Source: Brachypterus glaber (Eukaryota > Arthropoda > Insecta > Coleoptera > Kateretidae). Taken from it: DNA of 64,000 nt. This document shows, in pieces, positions 10,586-23,435 of this stretch. How positions within the stretch are numbered: the first letter of the stretch is position 1; each line of letters opens with the position of its first letter. Position numbers and translations under genes: made by a program. The notes under the pieces were generated by a model. It ran no database searches. It had not been told where the DNA came from and saw only the letters and a program-made list of their open reading frames with translations. The stretch covers positions 9,897,340-9,961,339 of the forward strand of contig OY294050.1 of assembly GCA_958510825.1 (NCBI GenBank), given 5' to 3'.

Positions 10586-10788
10586 CTCTCTAGTTTTGCT
10601 GCTGTCAATTCCTAAGCTTTGCATAAGTTTAAGAATTTGTTCATTTGGTTGACTAGTACTAGCTGTAATGGTGGGCTGTATAATTGGTGGGATGCCAACT
10701 TGCATCCATCTATGTTTTTTCATTTGTATGATGCTTATTCTTTTATTTGGTTCTAATACTAACATTTTTCTGATTAGAGATTCACAAT
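10586..10788 (-). CDS. Sik2: SIK exon 7: end of kinase domain and linker to UBA
   Basis: The 203-nt exon encodes (D)CESLIRKMLVLEPNKRISI and the HRWMQVGIPP stretch that close the kinase domain, then a variable linker and NEQILKLMQSLGID-SSKTRE, the first helix of the UBA-like domain. The acceptor is TTTCAG|AT (phase 1) and the donor GAG|GTAAGT (phase 0). UBA-like domains in AMPK-related kinases support LKB1 activation and 14-3-3 binding. Confidence 0.95.
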
Positions 10789-12213
10789 CTGAAAATATAA
10801 GAATATATTTGTGAATGGTCACGCGAAAAGGTATATAAAGGTATAAAACTTGATTTTTGGGTGTTTCTGTTTTTTGTTGCCATTGGAAATTTCTAGTTAA
10901 ATTAATACAATTACATTTTTATCTTAAATAGTTTTTTAGTGTATTTTTTCTAAAGGCTATAGCATGGCTAAAAATATAAGAAATAATATTAAATTTTAAT
11001 TATTAATTTTTCTTGGATTGTAACTTTTTCCCAAATTTTTTCGATTCTGGTCCCGTTTCGCACGGACACTCACATTTTTATACAATCTTCAGTCCGCATT
11101 TTTTACAGTTTAAAAATAAATCGGTTGAATTAAAAGTTTTTTTTTATAGGGTACATAAATTTAATGGTAATATTAAAATCACGGGGGTAAAAACCTTGCA
11201 AACTAATTTTTTTAAATTTTCATCATAATAATACTACTGAAGGAAAATATATAAATAGCGCAAATGATTTTACTAATTACGTCAATGTTATTTTTAATAT
11301 TTAAAACAGGGTTGATATAAATATAATGATTTAATTGACGGTTTGTCAATATATTTCTGACCTCCTCAAGGATAGGTCAAGAATATTTGAATTGCAGAAA
11401 ATTAGATTTGAAAAAGAAAGAAATGTTTCTATAGACAGTTTTAGTAAAATAATATCTATTTTTGTGATTTAAATTAGTAGCTACCTAGTAGAGGACGCTA
11501 GTGTTCCTCTTCAAATATGTTGATGAACCAAAAATATATTTACAACCAATACTTATTTTTAAATATGGTCATATGGTTACTATTTCTTGAAATGTGCTAG
11601 CAGTATGCTGAATACCCAAATGTGGTTTCTGTTTTTAAATAAAATTGTCCGAAAGAACGAATTTTTAATAGGCTTCGTAGCAACGAGTTTATATTTAGGT
11701 ACTAATTTTCTTGTTTTTACCGAGGACCCTCAAAGGGCAAATCACTATGGAATATTTGTGTTGAAATTTTTAATTTTAAAAAGATTTCACAGCCACGCAA
11801 AAAAAGGTCAGGAATATTTTCGGCGACCATTCCTATATATTTTGAGTTGCTAAATCCGAATTTGAGGTCAAAATAGCACCTTATCCAATTAGTGTTGGAG
11901 TTAACCTCCAAAACTAATTATAAATATGGGACAGACATGCTATTTTAGAATAGTAAATAGGATTAAATTGGAATTAACATAAGTCAAATTATTCTATTAA
12001 AATGAATTAAAAACCATCAGGGAAGACCCCGAGGAACAATTATTTCGTCAACCGATCGGATTGACGTCACTAAAATTACTGATTTGACGTCACAGCCGTA
12101 GAAAACTTATATTATCTAAATCTATCCACCTTATAAAATAGACTGTCCTCTGCAGGGAAATTTATCTGTTTTTTTTTTGCTACTTTTTTAATTTTTGTGT
12201 CTATACCTCCATG
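10789..12213. other. SIK intron 6, distal part
   Basis: AT-rich, with a fragment of the ACACAGGC family at 11780-11890 (CGAATTTGAGGTCAAAATAG). No exon is seen. Confidence 0.65.
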
Positions 12214-12863
12214 TGTTTGCTTGTTAGACCCCTGAAACGACACTTCGTTCAAATGACATGAAAATCTGTATTGGGTGGGTTTTGGTACGAGAACACCGAA
12301 TCTGACATTCTTTTCGAGATAAAACCAAATTTTTATAATCTTCCCGTACAAAAATTTCCAAAAATCGCCAATAATGTGGATTTTTTCATTCGAATTGCAT
12401 GAAATTTGGCTCACATAATTTTTTAATTGGAAAATAACTCCCTGAAGGTTTTACGGCAATCAGTAAAAAATAAAGACAGCTCCCATACATTTTTTTTTAG
12501 TAAAAAAACATAACAATTTTGCTTTTTTAATCAAAGAATGAGCATTTTTTTATTTCTTTAAACATCACCGATTTAATTAACTGTTTTTCTCTGATTGCCG
12601 TGAAACTCTCAGGAAGTTATTTTCCAATAAAAAAATAAGTGTGCAAAAATTTACGCCATTCCAATGAAAAAATCCACATATTTGGCGATTTTTTACGGTT
12701 TTATACAAATTTTTATACGAGAAGTGTATCAAAACATGGTTTTATCGCAAAAAAATGTTAATTTCAGTTTTCTCGTTTGAACAAAAAAAAGTCCCAATAC
12801 TGATTTTCACACCATTTGAATAAAGTTTTCAATGTACCGTTTCAGTGGGTCTAACAAGCAAAG
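12214..12863. repeat. Long fold-back of about 650 bp
   Basis: TTTGCTTGTTAGACCCCTGA on the left and CAGTGGGTCTAACAAGCAAA on the right, with matching inner parts (GGATTTTTTCATTCGAATTG against CCATTCCAATGAAAAAATCC). Confidence 0.85.
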
Positions 12864-13610
12864 GGCCAAATCGATATGTCAAAAACTAGAGGTGATGATG
12901 GAATAAAACCGCCGTTGCCATTGTACTCAGGGCACCTGATATTATCAGAAATGGCCAGTCTTTAGTCAGTCGGATTTTATGACTAGCACAGTGAAATATG
13001 CGCCAAAAATAATATACCTAAATATTACTTTTTCTTGGAAGCAAGTAGGTACTAATTGAAACAAAATACTGATTTTTTTTTAGTAGTCAAATTTGTTTAT
13101 ATAATGTATTTTTATGCTTGCGACAAATATCTAAATCAAGTATCACAAACACTTTATATAAAAATATATTTTCTCATTGTGGGCTTCTTCTTTATTTACC
13201 TTCATGCAAAAACATTTTTTTTCAGTGTATTACAATGAATTCAAGTGACGTCAGTTATTTCACAAAAATAATCTGATGCGCCATTTATATGTATTGTGAA
13301 CCGTGTTTCATGAAAATATGTAATTTTATCTAAAATAGCACAGACAGACGTCATACGAATAAGATTTTAGCGATCCTGTCGATATACAGGGAGTGTTTAA
13401 ACTTCATTAGGTCCCAGTTAACACTAAGGTCTTATTTTTGTTAAACTGTCTGTTTATTAAACGTTTATCATACGTTAATTTACGTCTAGACATATAATAA
13501 ACGTTTATAAGCGGACACTGAACACGTTGAGCACTTAATTATCAATTCTTTCTAAAGTTGAGTTGGGGGTGACTTTTGGACCGCACTGTAATCATATATC
13601 GAATCCTTTA

Positions 13611-13829
<219 letters not shown>

Positions 13830-14239
13830 TTATTTTATTTTTCTAATTAAGTGCTAGCTAACTATTATCTACCGTTGTCAAGGCTTGTTTACCTTGGCAA
13901 CCAATAAAATCAGTGAACTCATTTATTATTGACCGTTGTTAAGCATTGTTTGACGGTCAATAATGAAAATTTTTTGAGACAACTACTAACTTTTTTCAAC
14001 TTATTTGTCAAACTGACATCTATGTCAAAATAATTTTTAAACTTTATTTTTAACTCATATTGGAAGTTACTAGCTTTAGCTAGTCAAAAAATATTACATG
14101 CGAACTGTCTTTAGAGTTCTCCACTGATTTTTTGCCTCGGTTCTCTCAGAAAAAAAATCCAGTCTTGAACACTAAAGACTTAGTTCGCATACTAGGTGCA
14201 TAATTTATACCACCCCCCCCCCCTACCCTACTTGACGGT

Positions 14240-14420
14240 ATTCAACGAGGGTATAATATTTTCTATTAATCAATTATGGTAAATTTTGGTACACAAGCCG
14301 AAAGGCGAGTGACCTAATCACCCGAATGATGTAAATCTATTATACTATACTTTATCCACGGTTGTTTTAAATTTTAAACGGTTTATTTTTGGAGACCCGT
14401 GATTTATAGGCCTATACATC
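14240..14420. repeat. Dispersed repeat with GAAAGGCGAGTG word, copy 1
   Basis: TAATATTTTCTATTAATCAA, ACACAAGCCGAAAGGCGAGT and ACCTAATCACCCGAATGATG, ending TATACTTTATCCACGGTTGT. It matches 16620-16775. Confidence 0.75.
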
Positions 14421-15219
14421 ATGGCCGGGGATAAAATCATTTAAAGAAAAGTGCTGCCGTTATTACCAACAAATATTTTGCATACAAAAATGTGCATTAA
14501 TTGTAGGGAATTGTTAAAACCATTACTGTGCATGACAGTTAAAATTTCAAAAGTAAATTATGTTGGTGAGCTAGAATTACAATATGAGTGCAGTGGTTGT
14601 GGTGTGTAGACCTTTCATTTGAACTGTTAAAATGTCAAGTACATATCCCACTTTAAAGTAAATGAAGTACTAGGGTTTCATAATCTGCCTTCATAGACAC
14701 AGAAAACCGTTGTTATAAATGTTTTGTAGTAACAGTAACACAACTGCAAAAATATTTTTTTGCACGACCAAGACTAAAACCTAATTTTACGCTTTCATTT
14801 TCGGGACTAACCTTGCTGTTTTTCTCCCTAGGGAATAAAAATCACGGCAACCTTGATAATATTAAAATATTATACTTATGTGCTTTGCTGGTTCAAAAAT
14901 TAGGTTTGGTGGTGTTTTGTAATAAATTAGCGATTCAAACCAATTTATTTGATTTTAACAAAGAAAACCTTTAAAAATAACATTGTTATAACAATTTATA
15001 CATAACTTAAAATTTATCATCTTTGTTCATTTTTTTGACGTTTGTGTCAACCATATTAAAAAACAATTGAAATCGCGATAACCATGAAACTGACTTTTCG
15101 CAATTTACAGGCATCTTGATTAAATTACGAAAATAATACAACCGATTTTAGACGCGTGGTTTTTAATTTTAATTTTATCTACCTACCTAAATTATGTTTG
15201 GTCCTGCAAAAAATAGTGT

Positions 15220-15320
15220 ATATACCTCAGGACTAAACTTGGCTGTTTTAGTCCCTTGCATTTCTGTTTCCCTCACTAATGCAGCGGGACTAAAACAGCC
15301 AGTTTAGTCCCTTGGTATAT
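15220..15320. repeat. Short fold-back
   Basis: ATATACCTCAGGACTAAACT with TGGCTGTTTTAGTCCC and its inverse, around a loop GCATTTCTGTTTCCC. Confidence 0.85.
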
Positions 15321-15339
15321 AAATAACTATTAAATACTA

Positions 15340-15530
15340 GGATGACACAGTATTGTACAGTACTATTATATACTGTACTAGTATATACTGTACACATAAA
15401 TAAATAAAATAAAAATAAATGCCTCCCTCATGGAATATCATCCTAATCATCTATTATAAATAATATACTGCAGTATCTATAATATATACTGCAATGACTA
15501 TTATATATTGCAGTATTTTCTGTAAGAAGA
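15340..15530. repeat. Cluster of TACTGTAC and TACTGCAGTA words
   Basis: The left side carries TATACTGTACTAGTATATAC and related words; the right side carries ATATACTGCAGTATCTATAA and ATATATACTGCAATG. It resembles the word-built arms of the CCCAG elements, but clear ends were not found. Confidence 0.6.
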
Positions 15531-16619
15531 CCATGTTTAGTTAGTCGGACGATAAAGTTAACCAACTAGTTACCAGAAAAAGAAAAATATCCATAGAAAA
15601 AAATTGCTAAAACGCGCCTTCGCCAAAATTGCAAATAATCAAAATTATTTAGTTTTGGTGAAGACAGTTTGTTTTACTCTAAGAAACTTCATCAAAGTAC
15701 TAAACTTTTAAAGGAATTCATTGTTGAATATTTAATCCCTGAAAAAATACCTAGAGCTCTAGCTACTATAAAAAAAACATCTAAACTATGTTAGTAAATA
15801 TTTTAGTTATGCTTAACGTAAAGAATGTGTTACATTTTTAGTGTTCTTTCTATGTTACTTGATCAAAACTTTTTAGTAAGCTTTAAGCTTTACAAACACG
15901 TATTTTAAATTAGAATATATGTAGAAAATAGCATATGAAACATGGTCACGTAGATACCATCTCAATTCCAAGTGAAAATTAGATATCAAAATAATTCTAA
16001 AGGGCTTTAATAAGTCGTATTTGGGTTTTATTAGTCTAACACAAACTACTTAAAATAGATATATAACGTACAGTGAACTCCAAAAAAGGAGCGGATTGGA
16101 TGTCCAACCGAACCGGTTACTCGACTTAAAATTAATTGTCACGTTTTCAAGTACCGGTCAAAATTTTATTTTCTAGTTTCATTAAAAAAAATGTAAAACA
16201 AAAATATATTTACTATATTAAGTAATTTTAAAATTATGAATCATACCGATGTAATAAGATTACGAAAATAGTTTTTTTAAGCAAATATTTGGATTTAACT
16301 TATATTATTTATATATTTTGTGACGACACAACAGCTTATAATGCCCTCATCCCCTGTCACAAAGTGTCACAGCTTTGAGGACTACCCTAAAAGTTTTATT
16401 ATTTATGGACAAGCCCTTATAACTATTCCAGACTGGACAATGTTTAGTGTCAATACAAATTACACTGGCCTGCAAATGTTGGGACCAAAAAACCTGTCTT
16501 AGATTTAGTAACTTAATTTATTTTTTCAGTCGTGTAGTTTATGCATAAAACACGATTTAAAAACAGAAAAAGGAATATTATTGTATTTCATTATAATATA
16601 TACACTTTAATAGTATATT

Positions 16620-16775
16620 ATTCCATGAGCGTATAATATTTGCTATTAATCAATGAGGGTGAATTTTGGGACACGAGCCGAAAGGCGAGTGGCCTAATCA
16701 CCCGAATGGTTAATAGCTATTATACGCGAGTGGAATAGGAATAGTGGAATACCTACTATACTTTATCCACGGCCG
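16620..16775. repeat. Dispersed repeat with GAAAGGCGAGTG word, copy 2
   Basis: TAATATTTGCTATTAATCAA, ACACGAGCCGAAAGGCGAGT and GGCCTAATCACCCGAATGGT, ending TATACTTTATCCACGGCCGT. SINE copy 1 follows immediately. Confidence 0.75.
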
Positions 16776-16779
16776 TTTT

Positions 16780-17020
16780 GGAGGATTGGTGTAGTGGACT
16801 ACCGCGTCGTACTTGACGAGTTTACTACTCAAAATAGCGTGAGTTCGATTCTCACCGGCGCCGATTTGCCTTTTTCGGTTAATTAATAATTTAAATTTGG
16901 CGAAGGCGTACGTGAAGCGGGCACTCCCTATAAATTGGTTCGAAAGTCAATTAAAGCCGGTGGTTCCCTCTACTACTAACCCACACAAGTCCTGGATGCT
17001 TAATTAAGTAGAATAGTAAA
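16780..17020 (+). mobile_element. tRNA-related SINE, copy 1
   Basis: It starts GGAGGATTGGTGTAGTGGAC (A-box-like) and has GTGAGTTCGATTCTCACCGG (B-box-like), then TTAATTAATAATTT, GGTTCGAAAGTCA and TTAATTAAGTAGAATAGTA. It ends next to the Penelope target site. Confidence 0.9.
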
Positions 17021-17167
17021 TGTAAATCCAAAATAGGTTTTTCGTCGCAGGCCTGTATTGTATAATAATGAAATTTAAACATTTTAGATTTTAAGCTTTC
17101 ACGGCCATTAAGATATAAAGAACTTTCACTTTCGGGTTTAGACCGTGTTAATGGATTTTCACTTTCC

Positions 17168-17203
17168 GACGTTTCGTCTCTTACTACTAGAGACATCTTC
17201 AGG
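17168..17203 (-). ncRNA. Hammerhead-ribozyme-like motif in the Penelope terminal repeat
   Basis: On the minus strand the order is CTGAAGA, a stem GTCTC/GAGAC with a nine-base loop, GAAAC, then GTC. This fits the hammerhead core CUGANGA, helix II, GAAA and UH, with a helix III of only two pairs. Penelope-like elements are known to carry such minimal hammerheads, which are thought to act as dimers. Activity is not shown by sequence. Confidence 0.55.
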
Positions 17204-17504
17204 GATTAATCTGAAACTAAGTTTCGAATCAACTTGTGTCACTATTTATGACGAGTTGTGGTTATTCACCCGTGACGAGGTTTTTCCTATCAAAGACTTC
17301 CATATCGCAGGTAAGTGGTAACCAGTGTCCCGATTGATATTGTTAGGATGCTTGATGATTTCTATCGATTCCCGTATCTTCCTTGGCATTTTTCTGTTTT
17401 CTGTTAATATTTGTTTTGTTTCAGACAAATTGATTTTATGACCTGTTTCATGTACATGTTCGGCTACTGCCGATAAGGAAATTTGTTTCTTTCTTATATT
17501 GCGC

Positions 17505-18494
17505 TCATGCTCTTGAAGTCTTGTAGAAATTTTTTCTCTTAGTTTCACCTATGTAAACCGTACCACAGGAGCAGGGTATTTTATATACGCCTTCTGAACT
17601 CAGGGGTATTTTGTCTTTTGTTGAAGTCAAACATTGACCTAATTTTTGGTTGGACCGAAATATAGGCTTAATATTTGACTTCTTCAAAAGTTTACCTATT
17701 TTATCCGTGATACCGCTTACATAGGGAAGTATAACTTGTGTCTGTCTGTCATTGTCACTATTGTCCTGTTGTTTGGGTCTGGGATTTCTGTATTTGTATA
17801 TGGTCTTATTAATGTCTTTTTTGGTATAACCGTTCATGGTCAAGGCTTTGGTTAGTTTAAGGAGTTCTGTGTCTAGGGAATTCTTGTCTGAAATCATGAA
17901 AGCCCTATGAACAAGTGAATTAACTACCGAGCGTTTTTGAGAGGGATGGTGATGTGAAAATGCGTTTAGGTATCTGTCAGTGTGGGTTTTCTTCCTGTAT
18001 ACCGAGTGTCCTATTGAGCCATTTTCCGTTTTGTAAACCAAAACGTCCAAAAAGGGAAGTGATCTGTTGTTCTCAATTTCCATCGTAAACCGTATAGATT
18101 TATGTTGGGAATTGAGGTGATTTAGAAAACCTTGAAGGCTTTCCATGCCATGGGGCCAAATAGCATAGACATCGTCTACGTATCTGCGCCAAATTTTAGG
18201 TTTTAATGGAAATGACTCAATAGCTTTTTTCTCGAAGTATTCCATGAAAGCATTGGCCGCAGGGGGTGATAATGGGGATCCCATTGCGGCGCCTGACACT
18301 TGTTCATAGAACTCTCCCTGTATCAGAAAATATGTAGATGTCAGACAAGCTTCAAATAATTTACATAACTTAGGGTCAAGATTTCCAGTTGTAAGTAGGT
18401 CTCGTATAATATTTATTGTATCGGGAACGGGAACGTTAGTAAATAGAGATTCTACGTCGAAACTAACCATTATGTCCGAGGGGTCCAGGGTCAC
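17505..18494 (-). pseudogene. Penelope-like reverse transcriptase with GIY-YIG start
   Basis: The longest open frame of the element (329 codons) covers RT motifs A to E and the first GIY-YIG residues. Its true start is upstream: the same frame runs back through PKLYGLPKIHK to about 18,700, where it shifts. The endonuclease's remaining half is frame-shifted at 17246-17548. YVDD is intact. Confidence 0.9.
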
Positions 18495-19115
18495 TGTCGA
18501 TAAGGTTTGTACAAAGTGTGTGGAATTTTTTACATAAGACCTCGTTTTTCCAACTAACTGATTTAAGATTTGGGCAAGGTGTTTGGCAAGTTTATACGTA
18601 GGGGAACCTATTGTGCTGACAATTGGTCTAAGAGGGGCACCGTCCTTGTGAATTTTAGGTAAACCATATAATTTTGGTACGCGGGAGTCTCGGGGGGTTA
18701 GATTATAAATTTCAAGAGGTGTAAGGGAGGATTGTTTAAGTAATTGTGTGATTTTTCGTTCAAATTTTCCAGTAGGATCGGTCTCGAGTTTTTCGTATGT
18801 GTCATTGTTATTTTGTTAAAATAGTCAAGCTTGTCCATCACCACAGTGGCATTACCCTTATCAGCAGGCACAACAATAACACGGTCCAAACCCGAAAGTG
18901 AAAGTTCTTTAAATTTAAACATTTCTATAAAAATTCCGTTCAAACATAATAATTCGACATTTGAAAATATTGCTATAATTTATGTTCGAACTAATGTATT
19001 ATTGTAACGCGTTGCAACGTTGCTGCAATAAATAAAGTTAAACACAAAAGGCTTTAAAATAATACTGCCAATATAACAGTATTCCACCCACATTTCATTG
19101 TTAAAAATAATAATA

Positions 19116-19968
19116 ACACAGGCCCACAAAATAAAAAAAGTGGTCTGTGCTGGGGTTGAGACCCACCTACTCTTATGTATTTTGGGATGCTGAACACGCT
19201 CTGTCATAAAAAATGCACTTCATGAGCTCATTTCTTTGCTACACTGAAAAAAACTGTCTAAAATGGTAAAAATCTTATATTATTTCAGTGTAACAAAAAA
19301 ATGAGCTATTGAAGTGCATTTTTTATGACAGATTCTTGTTCAACATCTTAAAATACATAAGAATAGGTGGGTCTAAATCCCAGCACAGACCACTCTTTTT
19401 TTTTTGAGGCCCCAGACAGTTTTTTCAGTTTAGAAAAAAAATGAGCCTATGAAGTGCCTTTTTTATGACAGATTTGTGTTCAGCATCCCAAAATACATAA
19501 GAAAAGGTGGGTCTCAACCCCGGCACAGACGACTATTTTTTTTGTGGGCCCATGCTGTTTTTTCAGTGTAGAAAAAAAATGAGCCGATGAAGTGCCTTTT
19601 TTATGACAGATTCGTGTTCAGCATCCCAAAATACATAAGAATAAGTGGATCTCAACCCCAGCACAGACCACTTTTTTTTTATGCGCCCAGACAGTTTTTT
19701 CAGAGTAGATACAAAATAAGCCCATGAAGTGCCTTTTTTATGGCAGAGTCGTGTTCAGCATCCCAAAATACATAAGAATCCGTGGGTCTTAACCACAGCA
19801 CAGACCACTTTTTTTGTGGGTCCAGACAGTTTTTTCAGTGTAGAGACAAAATTAGCCCACGAAGTGCCGGTTTTTATGACAGATTTGTATTCAGCATCCC
19901 AAAATAAATAAGAATAGTTAGGTCTCAACCCCAGCACAGCCCACTTTTTTTCTTTTGTGGGCCTGTGT
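19116..19968. repeat. Array of ~140-bp units within ACACAGGCCCACAAAA ends
   Basis: ACACAGGCCCACAAAA on the left and TTTTGTGGGCCTGTGT on the right enclose one inverted and about five direct units. Each unit has CAGCATCCCAAAATACATAA, then CCAGCACAGACCACTTTTTT and ATGAGCCCATGAAGTGCC. The unit word recurs near 19335, 19478, 19619, 19756 and 19892. Confidence 0.85.
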
Positions 19969-20220
19969 AACTTAAAAATAAACCAGCCGTCTTGAATGAG
20001 CAAGAATAATTTCTCATAAAAATAAGTTATGTCCAGAAAAAATTTGTAATATTTTGGGGGAGGGGGGAGGGAGGGTTGTTTTTAAATATTTATTTTATTG
20101 TAAATACTAAAAAAGTTATGTCCAGAAATAATTTTTTACATTCTGGAAGGGGGAGGGAGGGGGGATGGAAAAAATGATTACATTTTTTGTGCAATTTTAT
20201 TTTACCTTTTAGGTGTTTTT

Positions 20221-20441
20221 TTAATTAAGCATCCCGTAAGTCCAGGACTTGTGTGGGCTAGTAGTAGAGAGAACCACCGGCGTATACTGACTTTCGAACC
20301 AGTTTATAGGGAGTGTCTGTTTCATTTATCGCCTTCGCCAAATTTCAATTATTAATTAACTGAAAAAGGCAAATCGGCGCCAGTAAGAATCGAACTCACG
20401 CTAGTAGGCTTGCTATATGCACACGCTAGCCACTACTACTA
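20221..20441 (-). mobile_element. tRNA-related SINE, copy 2
   Basis: Reverse-oriented copy of the same family. The B-box-like CGAGTTCGATTCTTACTGGC lies at the right and the 3' part (GCATCCCGTAAGTCCAGGAC on the plus strand) at the left. The AAAC tail is missing. Confidence 0.9.
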
Positions 20442-20789
20442 CTTCAAAAATAGCCATATTGGAGTGAATTTGGGTTTTCCGATTTTTCAGCCAAATAATT
20501 CATTAAGATTAATGAAAAATTAATACATATATTAAAAAAACAAACTTATTTAAACATTTTTCATATTTTCTTTTAAGATTTCAACATACTTCTTTTAGTT
20601 CAACAAAATGTTTAAATATAAAATTTTTGCTGGATTAAAATATTATGGTTAAAGAATTATAATATAACGTGTACTTTTTTATCTGAATAAAAATAATTAA
20701 ATACCTAATGCTAGTAGTGAAAAAAATAATAAATAAAACAATGATACAAATATGGGGGTATAATACGCTTGCCTTGTAAATTATGTCCA

Positions 20790-20993
20790 GTAGACATTGA
20801 CTCATGGAGAAGGACTTAATTTTTTTTTTGAAAATTGTTTCTCTTTTCAAAAAACGAATAGTTAATAAAAAAACAACCACAAAAAAAAGCTTAGTGAACA
20901 ATAGTTTAAAGTGTCTATTTACTTGAAAAAAGTGTTTTTTTAAATTCTAATTTTTGCATGCCCCCGGTAATGGTTACCTCAATCCGACCCGTG
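20790..20993. mobile_element. Partial copy of the 3675-4152 MITE
   Basis: It contains GACTCATGGAGAAGGACTTA, the AAAAAACGAATAGTTAAT centre and GCATGCCCCCGGTAATGG, ending CCGACCCGTG. It ends about 25 bp from the exon 5 donor. Confidence 0.85.
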
Positions 20994-21006
20994 GTAATTA
21001 CTATTA

Positions 21007-21243
<237 letters not shown>

Positions 21244-22577
21244 TTAAAAAAATTAAAAATAATTTTAAAAAATTTAAAATAATTTAAAAATTTAAAAATT
21301 ATTTAAATAATTTTTTTTCATATACAATTATCCATAAATATTGAGTTTAGCTGTGGAGAAGGCATTTGGATTTTTAGGCACTTTCAAAGGGACTTTTTGC
21401 CATATTTTCTGGTAGAATCACCTGCTAAAATTTCGGACCCTATTTCAAATACACCGTGTATAGTTTCAGTGAGGGGAAATTCCACTATCATCGCCCATAC
21501 TCTTTGTATACTTAATTTATATTGCAATTTTGTGGCAATGCCATAGTGTCAAAATAACTTTAAAAGTGCTTTCAAAAAAAGCATGTCAGTTGAGAAATAT
21601 GTCTATCACAACTTGGTTCTTTTGCCGAAAGTACACGTTTCTTTTTTGTTTGCTGCATTCTGGCGCAGTCTTATATATAACTTTGATATTGTATGTTTAA
21701 ACTTTCCTGAATCTTTTTAAAGCAAAAAAATCGAAATTTAGTTTTACTTATAAGTAAAATGAATTATTTATAAGGAAAATCAAATAAGAAATTTCTTCTT
21801 GTTAAATTTCATAAGACAAAGTTTAAATTGTTAAAAGGAGTCCAGCGTAGGACCCCTTTTATCATTATTTCAGTTTTTAACCAATTTCTGAAAAGATGAG
21901 TTTATCAATTGTATATATTTGTTATAATTTATTATTTGTTTATATGTTCTATTATTCTACACTACAAAAAAATAGCTAATATGACTTGTTGATATTTTTC
22001 TTTAACTATATTAGTGTAATATTTTTATTTAATAAAGTATCTTTATTTTAGTATCTTAATAAATTCAAAAATTAAAATTTTACACCAAAATTACATTTTT
22101 GCTTCAACTTTGGACTTTAATACTGCAAATTTTTTCCAATACATACCGTATTTTTAAATTAATAATGTAATTTTAAAACCTAATTTTAGGATAAAACCTC
22201 GGATAAAACTTAATAATCTAAAATAATGTTGTAGTCGTAAAGTTGAAGGGAAAAATGCATGGAGTGTTGGTATAAAACATAGAATGCTGGAATAAAATCT
22301 TTTTGGTAGAAGGAGATAGGATTGGTTAGCTGAAGGCTTTAATGTATTTAAATTATTGTAATTAGAGTCTAATATGGTATAAAATACCTTGATAGGTCCC
22401 AGAACGACTTAAAAAGATAAATAAAGAAATATGTTTAAAGAAATAATTGTAAATTAAGAAGCCTAGGTTTGGAAGATGGTGCGGCTCTTCCAATAATCTT
22501 TTGAATAATTGAAAATTGATTTTTTGGAATTATTCCATTTTGTGTATTTTGGAGATTTCTTATAAATAAAATATTTG

Positions 22578-22611
<34 letters not shown>

Positions 22612-23179
22612 CAAAAAAATAAGTTTCTGTTATTTTATAAAAAAATAATTGTAAATGATCTGAAAATTTACAAGAATGATATGATCCTAATCTACAATGT
22701 GAATTATAAAAAAAAAACGGAAAACACCAAAGAACTTGACGACTTCTCAAAATTTGCTGTGAAGACTATCCAAATTATATTTTGTCTTGTTATTGTTATC
22801 AAAATTAGTGGAGAGCCCTTACCACAAGCCTAAAGCTTATTTGGGACTCCTCACAACTATGTAATAACTTCAAATAAATAAACTAATAACTAATAAATTT
22901 TTAAAATGACTATAATATTGTATTCTGAAACTTAATTTTAGAATGAAACTTTAATATCAAGCTAAAATCTTAAATTTAAAAGGTAAATTTTTAAAACGAT
23001 TCAAAGGATTAAGTTATTTTTTTCATAAAAAAGTAAAAAAATGGTTTAATCATTTGAATTATAAAATTTATTCCTAATATTTTTCTCTAGTAGTACCCCT
23101 ATTTTTATGGTGCATAGTTAAAAATTATACAAATTTCCTACGAAAACATTTTATATAATTATTCCGTGTGGCTACACAG

Positions 23180-23435
23180 AAAAAAAGGATTTCTTGAACC
23201 AAAGACTCGTTTCTTTTGATATTTTTAAAGCCATATTCTTCTGTTTCAAGGCTAGCTTTTCTTTGAAGCGAAGTCAATGTCCTTAAATAAAGAGCACGGG
23301 TTTTTAAACGAAGATTCGCTTTCTTCATTCAAGGACATTGACTTTGTTTCGAAGAAATGCTAGCCTTGAAACAAGAGAATATGGCTTTTAAACATATCAA
23401 AAGATACGTGTCTTTGGTTCAGGGAATCCTTTTTA
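23180..23435. repeat. Fold-back of about 255 bp
   Basis: AAAAAAGGATTTCTTGAACC and GGTTCAGGGAATCCTTTTT form the ends; AAGCCATATTCTTCTGTTTC is matched by GAAACAAGAGAATATGGCTT. Confidence 0.85.

Larger units (their letters stand above)
17085..18910 (-). mobile_element. Penelope-like retroelement, 5'-truncated and frame-shifted
   Basis: The minus strand reads PADKGNATVVMD, PKLYGLPKIHKDGAPLRPIV, FDVESLFTNVPV (RT motif A), GAAMGSPLSPPAANAFMEYF (B), WRRYVDDVYAIW (C) and RSLPFLDVLV, then GVYKIPC-CGTVYIGETKRK, a GIY-YIG endonuclease start. The endonuclease continues in another frame as TRLQEHERNIRKK and SAVAEHVHETGHKI. Frames break near 18,715 and 17,550, so it is inactive. A terminal repeat lies at 17085-17220; only about 35 bp of the same repeat remains at the 5' end, joined directly to coding sequence. 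The 14-bp direct repeat AAATTTAAACATTT flanks it (17071-17084, 18911-18924). Confidence 0.93.

Noticed and set aside
16951..17196. 81-codon minus frame
   Set aside because: Runs across a SINE end and the Penelope terminal repeat; no family features.
19116..19968. CRISPR-like array
   Set aside because: Units are ~140 bp without short repeats and unique spacers, one unit is inverted, and the locus is eukaryotic.
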